Shown one piece after another: positions 54,077 to 63,081 of a DNA stretch of 64,000 nucleotides (its first letter is position 1; each line of letters opens with the position of its first letter). The stretch lies in the NCBI RefSeq assembly GCF_947499945.1, contig NZ_CANMQD010000001.1, positions 744,001 through 808,000 of the forward strand, given 5' to 3'. The notes beneath the pieces are model-generated. The model was not told the origin of the DNA. It searched no databases and saw only the letters and a program-made list of their open reading frames with translations. The stretch is from an uncultured Sulfitobacter sp. GTDB taxonomy: Bacteria; Pseudomonadota; Alphaproteobacteria; Rhodobacterales; Rhodobacteraceae. The translations under genes and the position numbers were made by a program.

Positions 54077-55402
54077 ATGGCCGCATCCGTTTTTGACAGC
54101 CCCCTTTATGCACATCTGTTCCCGACGGGTGAGGCGGGACGGCTTTTCTCGGACACCGCCGCCATTCGTGCGATGCTGTTGGTTGAGGGCGCACTTGCCC
54201 ATGCCCAAGGGGCGCAGGGCGTCATTCCTGAGCTCAGCGCAAAAGCGATCCAACGCGCCACAATGGAAATTCAGATCGACCCCGGTGCGATTGCAAGTGC
54301 CACAGGTGAAAATGGCGTGAGTGTTCCCGGCCTAATCGCTGCTTTTCGCGCCGAGATGAATGCCCCCGAACATGCGCAATTTGTGCATTGGGGGGCGACC
54401 TCACAGGATATCATCGACACCGGATTGATGCTGCGCCTGCGCCAGCTGTTGCTGCTGGCCGAGGCGGATTTGCGTACAATCATTGCCTCCTTGGCGACAC
54501 AAGCCAAAGCGCACAGCACCACCCCCATGGCCGCACGGACCTACGGGCAACAGGCCACCCCCACCAGCTGGGGTGCCGTCATCGCGGATTGGGGCCACGC
54601 ATTGTGCGACTTGACGGATGCGCTCCCTGCTTTGCGCAAAACCTCTTTGCTCGTCTCGCTGTCTGGTGCAGCTGGGACATCCTCAGCTTTGGGCGTTGAT
54701 GCCGCCCAAACCCGCGCCGCTTTGGCGAAAGGGTTGGGGCTGAACGATCCAATGCGCAGCTGGCATGTGGACCGTGGCCCTATCCTGCGCATCGCTGACT
54801 GGCTGGTACAAGTAACTTCCGTACTATCCCGTATGGGTGGCACGTTAATCGCCTTAACCGGTAGCGAGATAGGTGAGGTCACGCTGGGCGCTGCAGGTGC
54901 TTCTTCCACGATGCCACAAAAGCAGAACCCTGTTGGCCCTTCCGCGCTCCAAGCGCTTGGGCACCAGATGACGGGCCTGCGCACAGCCCTCGCGCCTGCG
55001 ACACAACACTTGCACCAGCGCGATGGGGCGGCGTGGTTTACTGAGTGGATGGTGCTGCCACAAATCGCCCTCGGCACGGCCTGTGCTTTACAGCATGCGA
55101 AAACCCTGAGCAGCAGTATGGTTCCCAACGCTGGAAAAATGGCCGCAACATTGGAAGGCGGATTGGGTTTGATACATGCGGAGGCCCTGAGCTTTGCTTT
55201 GACCGCACAAGTTCAACGCCCCAAAGCGCAAGCATTAGCCAAGGCGCTGTGTCATCAGGCACAAGACGAAGGGGCAGAGCTAGAGGACATTGCCCGCGCG
55301 GCCTACCCTGACCTACCTGATGAACTGTTCGATCCCGTGAAATCTCTGGGCCTCGCCCCTCAAGAAGCGATGGCTTTCGTTGCGCGGGCAAAGGCGCTTT
55401 AG
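54077..55402 (+). CDS. pcaB: 3-carboxy-cis,cis-muconate cycloisomerase
   Basis: A 441-residue member of the fumarase/aspartase superfamily, acting in protocatechuate breakdown. The signature loop G-A-S-S-T-M-P-Q-K-Q-N-P is intact, as is the H-W-G-A-T-S-Q-D-I-I-D-T block. It lies between pcaD and an MFS transporter gene. A 6-bp inverted repeat TCTGAC/GTCAGA (54034-54051) spans the gap to pcaD. Protocatechuate dioxygenase genes are absent from the window. Confidence 0.93.
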   Translation: MAASVFDSPLYAHLFPTGEAGRLFSDTAAIRAMLLVEGALAHAQGAQGVIPELSAKAIQRATMEIQIDPGAIASATGENGVSVPGLIAAFRAEMNAPEHAQFVHWGATSQDIIDTGLMLRLRQLLLLAEADLRTIIASLATQAKAHSTTPMAARTYGQQATPTSWGAVIADWGHALCDLTDALPALRKTSLLVSLSGAAGTSSALGVDAAQTRAALAKGLGLNDPMRSWHVDRGPILRIADWLVQVTSVLSRMGGTLIALTGSEIGEVTLGAAGASSTMPQKQNPVGPSALQALGHQMTGLRTALAPATQHLHQRDGAAWFTEWMVLPQIALGTACALQHAKTLSSSMVPNAGKMAATLEGGLGLIHAEALSFALTAQVQRPKAQALAKALCHQAQDEGAELEDIARAAYPDLPDELFDPVKSLGLAPQEAMAFVARAKAL

Positions 55403-56606
55403 CATCTCGCGCCTTCCCATCATATTCATCATGCTGACCGTCATGATCGATGCCATGGGCATTGGTCTGATCATCCCTGTGATGCCCGATCTTATTCAGG
55501 AAGTGGGCGGTGGTACGCTGGCCGAGGCGGCGATATGGGGCGGGATCCTGTCGACAACATTTGCGGTGATGCAATTCCTTTTTGGTCCCGTCATGGGCGG
55601 CTTATCAGATCGCTTTGGTCGCCGGCCTGTGCTCCTGATAGCCCTTGTGATCATGGCGCTAGACTATGTGCTGATGGCGTTAGCAAGCGCCCTTTGGGTT
55701 CTACTGCTTGGCCGTGTGATCGGCGGGATTACAGCAGCAACGCAGTCTACCGCCACGGCTTATATGGCCGATATCTCAGCACCGCATGAGCGTGCTGCAC
55801 GCTTTGGCCTTGTGGGGGCCGCCTTTGGCGCAGGGTTTGTGATTGGTCCTGTTGTGGGCGGGCTGCTGGCCGAGTATGGAACCCGCGCCCCGTTCTGGAT
55901 GGCTGCTGGCCTGGCATCAGCGAATGCGGTGTTCGGCTGGGTTGTACTCAAGGAAACTGTGACAGATGCCAATCGTCGGAGCTTCGATTGGCGGCGTGCA
56001 AATCCTTTGGGCGCATTGCGTGCGTTGGGCCGCCTCCCCGGTGTGACGCCGCTCCTGCTTGTTTATTTCATCTATTACGTTGGTTTTGCAGTCTATCCTG
56101 CGGTCTGGTCCTACTTTGGCAAGGAACGCTTTGACTGGCCGCCTTCCACCATTGGCTTGTCGCTTGCCCTCTTCGGCATCGCTATGGCGTTGATCCAGGG
56201 GGGGCTGATCCGCCCGGTTCTCAAAGCCTTAGGCGAGCGCGGCACAGTCATTGCAGGCCATCTGTTCAGCATCGCCAGCCTCATCTGTATTGCCGTGATC
56301 ACCTCAAGCACGTGGGTTTTGATCCTAACTCCTATTGCGGCATTCGGCGGGATCATCCCCCCTGCGTTGCAAGGGATCATGTCCGCACGCGTGGCCGATG
56401 ATGCTCAGGGCGAATTGCAAGGGGCGCTCACCTCGGCTTCGGCTTTGGCGATGATCCTGTCGCCTTTGGTCATGACCTATACATTCGCGCAATTCACCGA
56501 TGCAGACGCGCCGATCTATCTGCCCGGTGCACCGTTTTTGCTGGCCGCAACACTGAGCACAATGGGCCTCGCCGCCCTTCTAATCGGGACACGTCGGGGC
56601 AGCTGA
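55380..56606 (+). CDS. Major facilitator superfamily transporter, TetA/DHA-like
   Basis: A 408-residue inner-membrane protein with about 12 transmembrane helices. Motif A between helices 2 and 3, G-G-L-S-D-R-F-G-R-R-P-V, and a D-A-M-G-I-G-L-I-I-P-V-M-P start match drug:proton antiporters of the TetA group. It may export an aromatic acid or an antimicrobial. The start is uncertain: a TTG at 55380 overlaps pcaB by 23 bases, and the first ATG is at 55434. Confidence 0.85.
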   Translation: MRGQRRFSISRLPIIFIMLTVMIDAMGIGLIIPVMPDLIQEVGGGTLAEAAIWGGILSTTFAVMQFLFGPVMGGLSDRFGRRPVLLIALVIMALDYVLMALASALWVLLLGRVIGGITAATQSTATAYMADISAPHERAARFGLVGAAFGAGFVIGPVVGGLLAEYGTRAPFWMAAGLASANAVFGWVVLKETVTDANRRSFDWRRANPLGALRALGRLPGVTPLLLVYFIYYVGFAVYPAVWSYFGKERFDWPPSTIGLSLALFGIAMALIQGGLIRPVLKALGERGTVIAGHLFSIASLICIAVITSSTWVLILTPIAAFGGIIPPALQGIMSARVADDAQGELQGALTSASALAMILSPLVMTYTFAQFTDADAPIYLPGAPFLLAATLSTMGLAALLIGTRRGS

Positions 56607-56694
56607 CGCAACGTTGTGAAGCCTCCGCGCAATAGGGGTTGTTCATACGTCTGATCTGCGCAAACCTCTTATCTGACACGAAAAGGGATGAACC

Positions 56695-57783
56695 ATGAAA
56701 AAGATAAAAGCCGCTGTTTGCCATGAATTTGGCGCCCCGCTCGCCATTGAAGAAATCACCCTACGCGCACCAGAGCAGGGCGAAGTGGAGGTCACATTGG
56801 ACGCGGTAGCGATCTGCCATTCCGACATCTCGTTCGCCGAAGGGGCATGGGGCGGATCGCTGCCTGCGGTCTATGGCCATGAGGCAGCGGGAACAGTCGC
56901 TGCAGTGGGCGCAGGCGTAAACGGACTTGCCGTCGGCGACAGTGTTATTGTAACGCTCATCCGCTCTTGCGGCACCTGCCCGTCGTGCGCAGGCGGTGTG
57001 CCAACCTTGTGCAGTACCCCCTACGACGGCGATCACGGTCCAATCAGAACTGCGGATGGCGGCAAGCTGCATCAGGCTATGGCTTGCGGTGCATTCGCCG
57101 AAGCTGTGGTTGTGGACCAGCGGCAAGTCGTAAAAATCGGTGAGGATATTCCCAAAGAATGTGCCGCACTTATTGCCTGTGGTGTGATTACCGGCGTGGG
57201 AGCCGTGGTCAATGCGGCAGGCCTGCGTGCGGGTCAGGATGTGGTTGTCATTGGCGCTGGCGGTGTTGGCCTCAACGCAATTCAGGGCGCACGCATTGCA
57301 GGGGCCCGGCGCATTGTGGCCGTGGATATGAGTGAGGAAAAGCTTGCGATTGCCCGCGAGTTTGGCGCGACCGACGGTGTTCTAGCCTCAAGCGCCAAGC
57401 CATGGTCGGAAGCCAAACGCGCCATGGGCCGCGGTGCCGATGCTGTAATCGTGACGGTGGGCGCGATTCCTGCCTATGATACCTCTCCCAGATACCTCGC
57501 TTATGGCGGCAAAGTGGTTATGGTCGGCATGCCTCATTCAGGGGAAATGTCGACCTATGAGCCTGTAATGATGGCGGCCGTCGGGCAAGGCATGGTCGGC
57601 TCGAAAATGGGCGATGTAGTGATCCAGCGTGATATTCCGTGGATGGTGGATCTTTATACTCAAGGGCGGCTGAAGCTGGACGAACTGATCTCAGGCCGCT
57701 GGGAATTGGGCCAGATCAATGAGGCGATTGCAGATACCAAGACAGGCTCGGCGCGGCGGAATGTGATTTTGTTTGACCGTTGA
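56695..57783 (+). CDS. Zinc-dependent alcohol dehydrogenase
   Basis: A 362-residue medium-chain dehydrogenase. The catalytic zinc Cys is in A-I-C-H-S-D, the G-H-E-A-A-G-T-V motif follows, and the structural zinc site is C-G-T-C-P-S-C with a later Cys. The NAD-binding V-V-I-G-A-G-G-V-G-L lies at about 180-190. It resembles class III-like/benzyl alcohol dehydrogenases. It stands 88 bases after the MFS gene and 104 bases before the enolase-superfamily gene. Confidence 0.92.
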   Translation: MKKIKAAVCHEFGAPLAIEEITLRAPEQGEVEVTLDAVAICHSDISFAEGAWGGSLPAVYGHEAAGTVAAVGAGVNGLAVGDSVIVTLIRSCGTCPSCAGGVPTLCSTPYDGDHGPIRTADGGKLHQAMACGAFAEAVVVDQRQVVKIGEDIPKECAALIACGVITGVGAVVNAAGLRAGQDVVVIGAGGVGLNAIQGARIAGARRIVAVDMSEEKLAIAREFGATDGVLASSAKPWSEAKRAMGRGADAVIVTVGAIPAYDTSPRYLAYGGKVVMVGMPHSGEMSTYEPVMMAAVGQGMVGSKMGDVVIQRDIPWMVDLYTQGRLKLDELISGRWELGQINEAIADTKTGSARRNVILFDR

Positions 57784-57887
57784 ACAGGTCCGCTGTTCCG
57801 TCAATGTAGGTTGATGGAACGGGATGCAGTTTAGCGGCAAAATAAAGAAGCTTTTGGACGGTGCAAACTTTTGGGAGGTGTGACGCG

Positions 57888-59120
57888 ATGCAGTTGAAGG
57901 ATCTGGACGTTATTATTACCGCGCCACCTGCGCCCGGCTGGGGTGGGCGGTACTGGATACTGGTGAAGGTCACGACTGCCTGCGGAATTATCGGATGGGG
58001 AGAGTGTTATGCCTCCTCCGTCGGGCCAACCGCCATGCGCGCCGTTATCGAGGACGTATTTGCGCGGCATATGGCGGGCGAGAACCCGGAGAATATCGAG
58101 ATGATGTTCCGCCGTGCCTATTCTGCAGGGTTCACGCAGCGGCCTGATCTGACAGTCATGGGAGCTTTTTCAGGGCTAGAAATTGCGTGCTGGGATATTC
58201 TGGGCAAGGCCCGAGAGCGGCCTGTTTATGCGCTTCTGGGCGGTGTGATGAATGCACGTGTGCGGGCCTATACTTATCTTTACCCTTTGCCGCATCATGA
58301 CCTCGGTGCGTTCTGGTCTTCACCTGAATTGGCCGCAGAGAGTGCACTGGATGCAGTGAACCGTGGCTACACGGCAGTGAAGTTTGACCCTGCAGGCCCC
58401 TATACACGGCGCGGCGGGCATATGCCTGCAATGAGTGATATTTCTCAGTCGGTGGCGTTTTGTAAAGCGATCCGCGAGGCAGTGGGGGACCGTGCAGACC
58501 TGTTATTCGGGACGCATGGGCAATTCACCACTGCGGGGGCGATCAGGTTGGGGCAAGCTTTAGAGCCGTATAGCCCGCTATGGTATGAAGAGCCTATCCC
58601 GCCTGACAATGTGGCCGAGATGGCCAAGGTTGCGGGGGCTGTGCGCATTCCGATTGCGACGGGCGAGCGCCTGACCACAAAGGCGGAATTCGCACCAATC
58701 CTGCGCAGTGGTGCTGCGACGATATTACAGCCTGCGTTGGGGCGTGCAGGTGGCATCTGGGAGATGAAAAAGGTTGCTGCCATGGCAGAGGTCTATAATG
58801 CGCAAATGGCGCCGCATCTGTATGCAGGTCCTGTGGAATGGGCGGCCAACATCCATCTAGCGGTGAGTATTCCAAATCTGCTGATGGCTGAGACGATCGA
58901 GACGCCATTCCATGACCAATTGATCAAGGGCAGCATCCGCGTCGAAGGCGGCTTTATTGCGGCACCGACAGCACCCGGATTGGGGATCGACGTGGATGAG
59001 GCACTGGCGCGGGCGCACCCTTACACTGGCGATGGCCTGCATCTGGAAATGCGCGAGGAGCCTTGTGACTACGTCAATGGCAACAACTTTGAGGGCGGCG
59101 CACCTGCTCCACGCGAATAG
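57888..59120 (+). CDS. Mandelate racemase/muconate lactonizing (enolase superfamily) enzyme
   Basis: A 410-residue enolase-superfamily enzyme, probably a sugar-acid dehydratase. The barrel shows T-A-V-K-F-D-P with the Lys, L-W-Y-E-E-P-I-P with a metal Glu, A-T-G-E-R-L with another metal Glu, and Q-M-A-P-H-L with the catalytic His. This His-general-base pattern matches the mannonate/galactonate dehydratase subgroup. GGGAGG sits before the ATG at 57888. The exact sugar acid is unknown. Confidence 0.87.
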   Translation: MQLKDLDVIITAPPAPGWGGRYWILVKVTTACGIIGWGECYASSVGPTAMRAVIEDVFARHMAGENPENIEMMFRRAYSAGFTQRPDLTVMGAFSGLEIACWDILGKARERPVYALLGGVMNARVRAYTYLYPLPHHDLGAFWSSPELAAESALDAVNRGYTAVKFDPAGPYTRRGGHMPAMSDISQSVAFCKAIREAVGDRADLLFGTHGQFTTAGAIRLGQALEPYSPLWYEEPIPPDNVAEMAKVAGAVRIPIATGERLTTKAEFAPILRSGAATILQPALGRAGGIWEMKKVAAMAEVYNAQMAPHLYAGPVEWAANIHLAVSIPNLLMAETIETPFHDQLIKGSIRVEGGFIAAPTAPGLGIDVDEALARAHPYTGDGLHLEMREEPCDYVNGNNFEGGAPAPRE

Positions 59121-59137
59121 GATTCTGCACTACAAAA

Positions 59138-59165
59138 AAGCCCGCGCTATACGGCGCGGGCTTTT
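59138..59165. terminator. Bidirectional terminator between the enolase-superfamily gene and gcdH
   Basis: GCCCGCGC (59140-59147) and GCGCGGGC (59154-59161) form an 8-bp stem around a 6-base loop. TTTT follows on the plus strand and TTTTTT on the minus strand. It serves both convergent genes. Confidence 0.9.
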
Positions 59166-59191
59166 CCAAACTCACAATCTTAAGCAAGAAA

Positions 59192-60415
59192 TCAATAAAA
59201 AGCCTGCAAACCTGTGATTGCACGTCCAAGGATCAGGGCATGTACATCATGCGTGCCTTCATAGGTATTGACGGTCTCGAGGTTCATCATATGGCGCATA
59301 ACTTGGAAATCACCTGAAATACCGTTGCCACCGTGCATGTCGCGGGAATGGCGCGCGATTTCCAGCGCCTTGCCGCAGTTGTTGCGCTTGACGATAGAAA
59401 TCATCTCGGGGGCTGCATTGGCGTTGTCCATCAGGCGCCCCACTTGCAAGGATGCCTGCAAGCCGAGGCTGATCTCGGTCATCATATCTGCCAGCTTTTT
59501 CTGGAACAGCTGGGTTTGGGCCAGCGGCTTGTTAAACTGGTGGCGGTCCAGACCGTATTGACGCGCAGCGTGCATACAGAACTCGGCCGAGCCCATAACA
59601 CCCCAAGAGATGCCATAACGTGCGCGGTTCAGACAGCCAAACGGACCTTTAAGACCTTGAACATTTGGTAGCAGTGCATCGTCGCCCACTTCCACGTTAT
59701 CCATTACAATCTCACCGGTGATCGAGGCACGCAGGGACAGCTTGTTACCGATTTTGGGCGCACTCAGACCCTTCATACCTTTTTCAAGGATGAAGCCGCG
59801 GATTTTGCCACCATGCTCTTCGGACTTGGCCCAGACAACAAACACATCCGCGATGGGTGCGTTGGAGATCCACATCTTCGAACCTGTCAGCTTATAGCCA
59901 TTCGCCGTTTTCACAGCGCGGGTTTTCATGCCCGCAGGGTCGGAGCCCGCGTCAGGCTCGGTGAGGCCAAAACAGCCGATGAACTCCCCGCTGGAGAGCT
60001 TTGGCAGGTACTTCATGCGCTGTGCTTCGGAACCGTAGGCGTAGATCGGGTACATGACCAAGGAGGACTGTACCGACATCATGGAGCGGTAGCCGCTATC
60101 GATCCGCTCAACCTCACGTGCGACCAAACCATAGGAGACGTAAGAACCACCGAGGCCGCCGTATTCTTCTGGCACTGTGACGCCCAGCAGACCCATATCG
60201 CCCATCTCGCGGAAGATGCTTGCGTCAGTCTCTTCATTGGCGAAGGCATTGATGACCCGAGGTTGAAGCTTCTCCGTAGCATAGGCGCGGGAGCTTTCCA
60301 TAATCATCCGCTCATCCTCGGAGAGCTGCTCATTCAAGCGCAGGGGATCGGACCAATCGAATTGACCCAGATCGGGGGCGTCTTTTGCTTTGAGAATAGG
60401 GGCTTCGGCGTTCAT
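59192..60415 (-). CDS. gcdH: Glutaryl-CoA dehydrogenase
   Basis: A 407-residue FAD-dependent acyl-CoA dehydrogenase of the lysine/tryptophan/benzoyl-CoA degradation route. It converts glutaryl-CoA to crotonyl-CoA and CO2. The FAD/acyl-CoA loop [12 protein letters not shown] is present, and the catalytic base is Glu386 in T-Y-E-G-T-H-D-V-H. The start of the family (Q-F-D-W-x-D-P-L) and the R-x-x-H-x-x-N-x-x block fit GcdH over other acyl-CoA dehydrogenases. It is divergent from a LysR gene that probably regulates it. Confidence 0.93.
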   Translation of the reverse strand: MNAEAPILKAKDAPDLGQFDWSDPLRLNEQLSEDERMIMESSRAYATEKLQPRVINAFANEETDASIFREMGDMGLLGVTVPEEYGGLGGSYVSYGLVAREVERIDSGYRSMMSVQSSLVMYPIYAYGSEAQRMKYLPKLSSGEFIGCFGLTEPDAGSDPAGMKTRAVKTANGYKLTGSKMWISNAPIADVFVVWAKSEEHGGKIRGFILEKGMKGLSAPKIGNKLSLRASITGEIVMDNVEVGDDALLPNVQGLKGPFGCLNRARYGISWGVMGSAEFCMHAARQYGLDRHQFNKPLAQTQLFQKKLADMMTEISLGLQASLQVGRLMDNANAAPEMISIVKRNNCGKALEIARHSRDMHGGNGISGDFQVMRHMMNLETVNTYEGTHDVHALILGRAITGLQAFY

Positions 60416-60522
60416 GGCGTTACCTTTCGAGATGAGAAGTGCGTTTATTGAGGCCCTTATTGCACATTCAGAGGGAAAGTTCTAACGATGCATACTCCTC
60501 AACCTATGAGTTTTAATCATAC

Positions 60523-61425
60523 ATGATCGCACCACGTCGCTATTTACCCTCTGTCTCTGCCTTACTCGCTTTTGAGGCTTGTGCGCGGCTGGGGAGTGCC
60601 ACTCAGGCTGCCACAGAGCTGTCATTGACGCAGTCCGCAATCAGCCGTCAGATTAAGGCGCTTGAAGGCCAGTTGGGAGTACAATTGATGGCGCGACAGG
60701 GGCGCAGGCTAACACTGACGCAGGCCGGAACGGAATATGTCCGCGAAGTCCGTGAAGTTTTGGGAAGGTTGGCGCAGGCCTCGGTCAATGCCGCGACGGA
60801 TGCGCAATCAGGGGCGCTGACACTGGCGATCCTGCCTGCATTCGGGATGCATTGGCTGGCGCCGCGCCTGTCAGATTTTGCCGCAGAGCACCGCGAGGTG
60901 ACGGTGAACCTTTCGACGCGCTTGCAACCCTTCGCACTGGGGCCAAGCGCGTTTGATGCGGCCATCCATTTTGGCCACGAGGATTGGCCGGGTGTCCAGT
61001 ACATGCCTTTGATGCCCGAAACTGTCGTGCCTGTCTGTGCGCCCGATTTGGTGGGGGCGCCGTTTGAAGCGCCTGCCAGCCTGCTATCACATCCCCTGCT
61101 TCATCTCGAGACACGGCCCCGTGCATGGGCGCGGTGGTTTGAGGCCGTAGGCCACCCTTGTGATCCACCCCATGGCATGATGTTTGACCAATTCGCCACG
61201 ATGGCGCAAGCAGCGCTGCATGGGCTGGGCATCGCGCTCCTGCCGACCTTTGTGGCCCAGCCCTATCTGCGCGACGGGCAACTGGTGCTTGCCTCTGACA
61301 AGACAACCGAAAGCATCGGAAGTTACTATCTTGTATGGCCTGATGATCGCCCAGCGCCCCCTCCCCTTCTTGCGTTTTGCAAATGGCTCAAAGAGCAGAC
61401 GCAGGACAGCGCAGACACGGATTAG
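60523..61425 (+). CDS. LysR-family regulator divergent from gcdH
   Basis: A 300-residue LysR regulator of the GcvA-like group. The N-terminal helix-turn-helix is A-T-Q-A-A-T-E-L-S-L-T-Q-S-A-I-S-R-Q-I-K-type, preceded by L-L-A-F-E-A-C-A-R, and a C-terminal effector-binding domain follows. It lies opposite gcdH with a 107-base shared control region, the usual layout for a LysR activator of glutaryl-CoA dehydrogenase (GcdR). No clear T-N11-A operator was pinned down in the spacer. Confidence 0.92.
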   Translation: MIAPRRYLPSVSALLAFEACARLGSATQAATELSLTQSAISRQIKALEGQLGVQLMARQGRRLTLTQAGTEYVREVREVLGRLAQASVNAATDAQSGALTLAILPAFGMHWLAPRLSDFAAEHREVTVNLSTRLQPFALGPSAFDAAIHFGHEDWPGVQYMPLMPETVVPVCAPDLVGAPFEAPASLLSHPLLHLETRPRAWARWFEAVGHPCDPPHGMMFDQFATMAQAALHGLGIALLPTFVAQPYLRDGQLVLASDKTTESIGSYYLVWPDDRPAPPPLLAFCKWLKEQTQDSADTD

Positions 61426-61522
61426 TTGGTTAACGAAACTTCGCTTTCGCCCAATTTCAGCCACATTCCCGCGCTATAGAAATCCGATGTGACGGTGGGG
61501 GCCGACACCAAGGAGCATAGCA

Positions 61523-61906
61523 ATGCTTAGCAAATTTTTCCTGCGCGCTGCTGTTACAGCCGCCGCGCTGACCTGCACCACAGGCTCTGCCTCGGCCGAA
61601 GAATACCGCATTTTGATGATGGATTATGCATTTTTTCCAGAAATCAACTATGTCCAACCAGGTGACACAGTCATTTTCGAAAATGCCTCTGGCGAGATGC
61701 GCGATGTCGCGGCCGAAGATGGCAGCTGGATCATCGCCGGTATGGCCGACGGGAGCGAAACAGCGATGAGTATCGTTGCAGGCATGCCAAACCGTTTCCA
61801 AAGCCTTGTTCCGGGTGGAGAAGGCGATGAAGTTGACGAAAACGGCAATGTTGCTGTGGTAGGCATTTTGAATTTCAGCGGCCAACCCGCCGGCGTTCAG
61901 GACTAG
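61523..61906 (+). CDS. Secreted cupredoxin-like protein lacking copper ligands
   Basis: A 127-residue protein with a Sec signal peptide (cleavage after A-S-A at about residue 25). The mature part begins Y-R-I-L-M-M-D-Y-A-F-F-P and contains Y-V-Q-P-G-D-T-V-I-F-E-N, the beta-strand pattern of plastocyanin/pseudoazurin. Type 1 copper normally needs His, Cys, His and Met, but the mature part has no His and no Cys. It is probably a structural or binding protein with a cupredoxin fold. It is a single gene. Its role is unknown. Confidence 0.78.
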   Translation: MLSKFFLRAAVTAAALTCTTGSASAEEYRILMMDYAFFPEINYVQPGDTVIFENASGEMRDVAAEDGSWIIAGMADGSETAMSIVAGMPNRFQSLVPGGEGDEVDENGNVAVVGILNFSGQPAGVQD

Positions 61907-61940
61907 TCTATACAAGCTGGCCCTGACGGGTATGCATTAC

Positions 61941-62618
61941 CTAAGTGGGCTCCCAAGGTTCGATGAGCTCGGGGCCGGAAGCGCGGTTTGAATTTACTGC
62001 GCGGTCCACACGGTGCATCTGCAACTTATCTTCAGTCGCCGCCCGCATAAGCGGTGCGGCGCCTTTGCCCTTCTCCCCCAACCACAGCGCCCAATCATCG
62101 GCCTCAACGACCACGGGCATACGGTGATGAATCTCTTGCATGGTGGCATTTGCCCCGACAGTGAGAGCAGCGACTGTTCGCATGTCCTCCCCTCTTTGTG
62201 GGTCTGTCCAGTTTTGCCATAATGCAGCCAAGGCTAAAGGTGCACCATCGCTGCGCGTGATGTACCATGGATCACGTGCGCCTTGTGCATCCTTGGTCCA
62301 TTCATAAAAACCGCTGGCCACGATTAGCACCCGACGCGCATGGACAGCACTCCGGAATGCAGGCTTTTCCAGCACCGTCTCGGCGCGTGCGTTGATCAAC
62401 AGCGGTCCATCGTTTGGCTTCTTGTACCATTGAGGGATCAAACCCCAACGCATCGCTTCCATCCGCCTTGCGCGGTCCTCCCCGCCCGTGATCACCCCAA
62501 TCTGGTCAGTTGGACAGATGTTGTAATTTGGCCCTTTCGGCAAGGCGTTGGCAGGCTCTGCCCCAAACATCTGCGCCATCGCCTCAGGCGGCAGCGTCAG
62601 CGCCATACGTCCACACAT
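61941..62618 (-). CDS. SOS response-associated peptidase (YedK/HMCES family)
   Basis: A 225-residue protein of the SRAP family that covalently shields abasic sites in single-stranded DNA. The catalytic Cys2 (M-C-G-R), the I-N-A-R-A-E-T block, the Glu of A-S-G-F-Y-E-W and the His of I-H-H-R-M-P are all present. The initiating Met must be removed to expose Cys2. Monocistronic on the minus strand. No LexA box was confidently seen upstream. Confidence 0.94.
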   Translation of the reverse strand: MCGRMALTLPPEAMAQMFGAEPANALPKGPNYNICPTDQIGVITGGEDRARRMEAMRWGLIPQWYKKPNDGPLLINARAETVLEKPAFRSAVHARRVLIVASGFYEWTKDAQGARDPWYITRSDGAPLALAALWQNWTDPQRGEDMRTVAALTVGANATMQEIHHRMPVVVEADDWALWLGEKGKGAAPLMRAATEDKLQMHRVDRAVNSNRASGPELIEPWEPT

Positions 62619-62739
62619 CCGCCCTCTCCCATTGTTCTCGCGACCAGCTTAACGTGCGAACGCGACAGATCAAATGCGCATCATACGGGTCGCCAGCTCA
62701 TCGCTCCTTTTGCCATAAGATTGAGAAAGGAGCGCTATC

Positions 62740-63027
62740 ATGATCAGTATCCCCTATCATCCATTGCCCACTGAGACGGTGGCCACCCTGCGTGACGGCG
62801 GCGCGTTTGAAAGTGAAGGTGTACCGCCGATTCTCGCGACAAGTGCAGGCTACCTAGTCAAAGGCTACACTGCGGACGAACGTATCTGCTATGGCACAGG
62901 CAAGATCATCGCACCTGAGGCGATAACCACTTACGCCGCCGCTCTTTTGGAGCGGCCTGAAATCGCATTTTTCGATGTCCGCTCGGCCAGTAACAACTGT
63001 TTTTTGACCCGCATCACGCATGCATAA
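62740..63027 (+). CDS. Small protein of unknown function
   Basis: A 95-residue soluble protein that I do not recognise. It has no signal peptide or membrane segment. AAGGAG lies just upstream of the ATG and codon use is like the neighbours, so it is a real gene. Notable parts are G-G-A-F-E-S-E-G-V-P-P near the start and F-F-D-V-R-S-A-S-N-N-C-F near the end. It converges on the 5'-nucleotidase gene with a shared terminator between. Confidence 0.7.
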   Translation: MISIPYHPLPTETVATLRDGGAFESEGVPPILATSAGYLVKGYTADERICYGTGKIIAPEAITTYAAALLERPEIAFFDVRSASNNCFLTRITHA

Positions 63028-63062
63028 AAAAAGGCGCGTCCCGTTGCAGGGCCGCGCCTTCT
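63026..63062. terminator. Bidirectional terminator
   Basis: AAGGCGCG (63031-63038) and CGCGCCTT (63053-63060) form an 8-bp stem with a 14-base loop, preceded by a run of seven A residues. On the minus strand the stem is therefore followed by T-rich sequence, giving a good terminator for the nucleotidase gene. The plus-strand tail is weaker. Confidence 0.82.
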
Positions 63063-63081
63063 GATTCTGTGAAAGGTTGAC

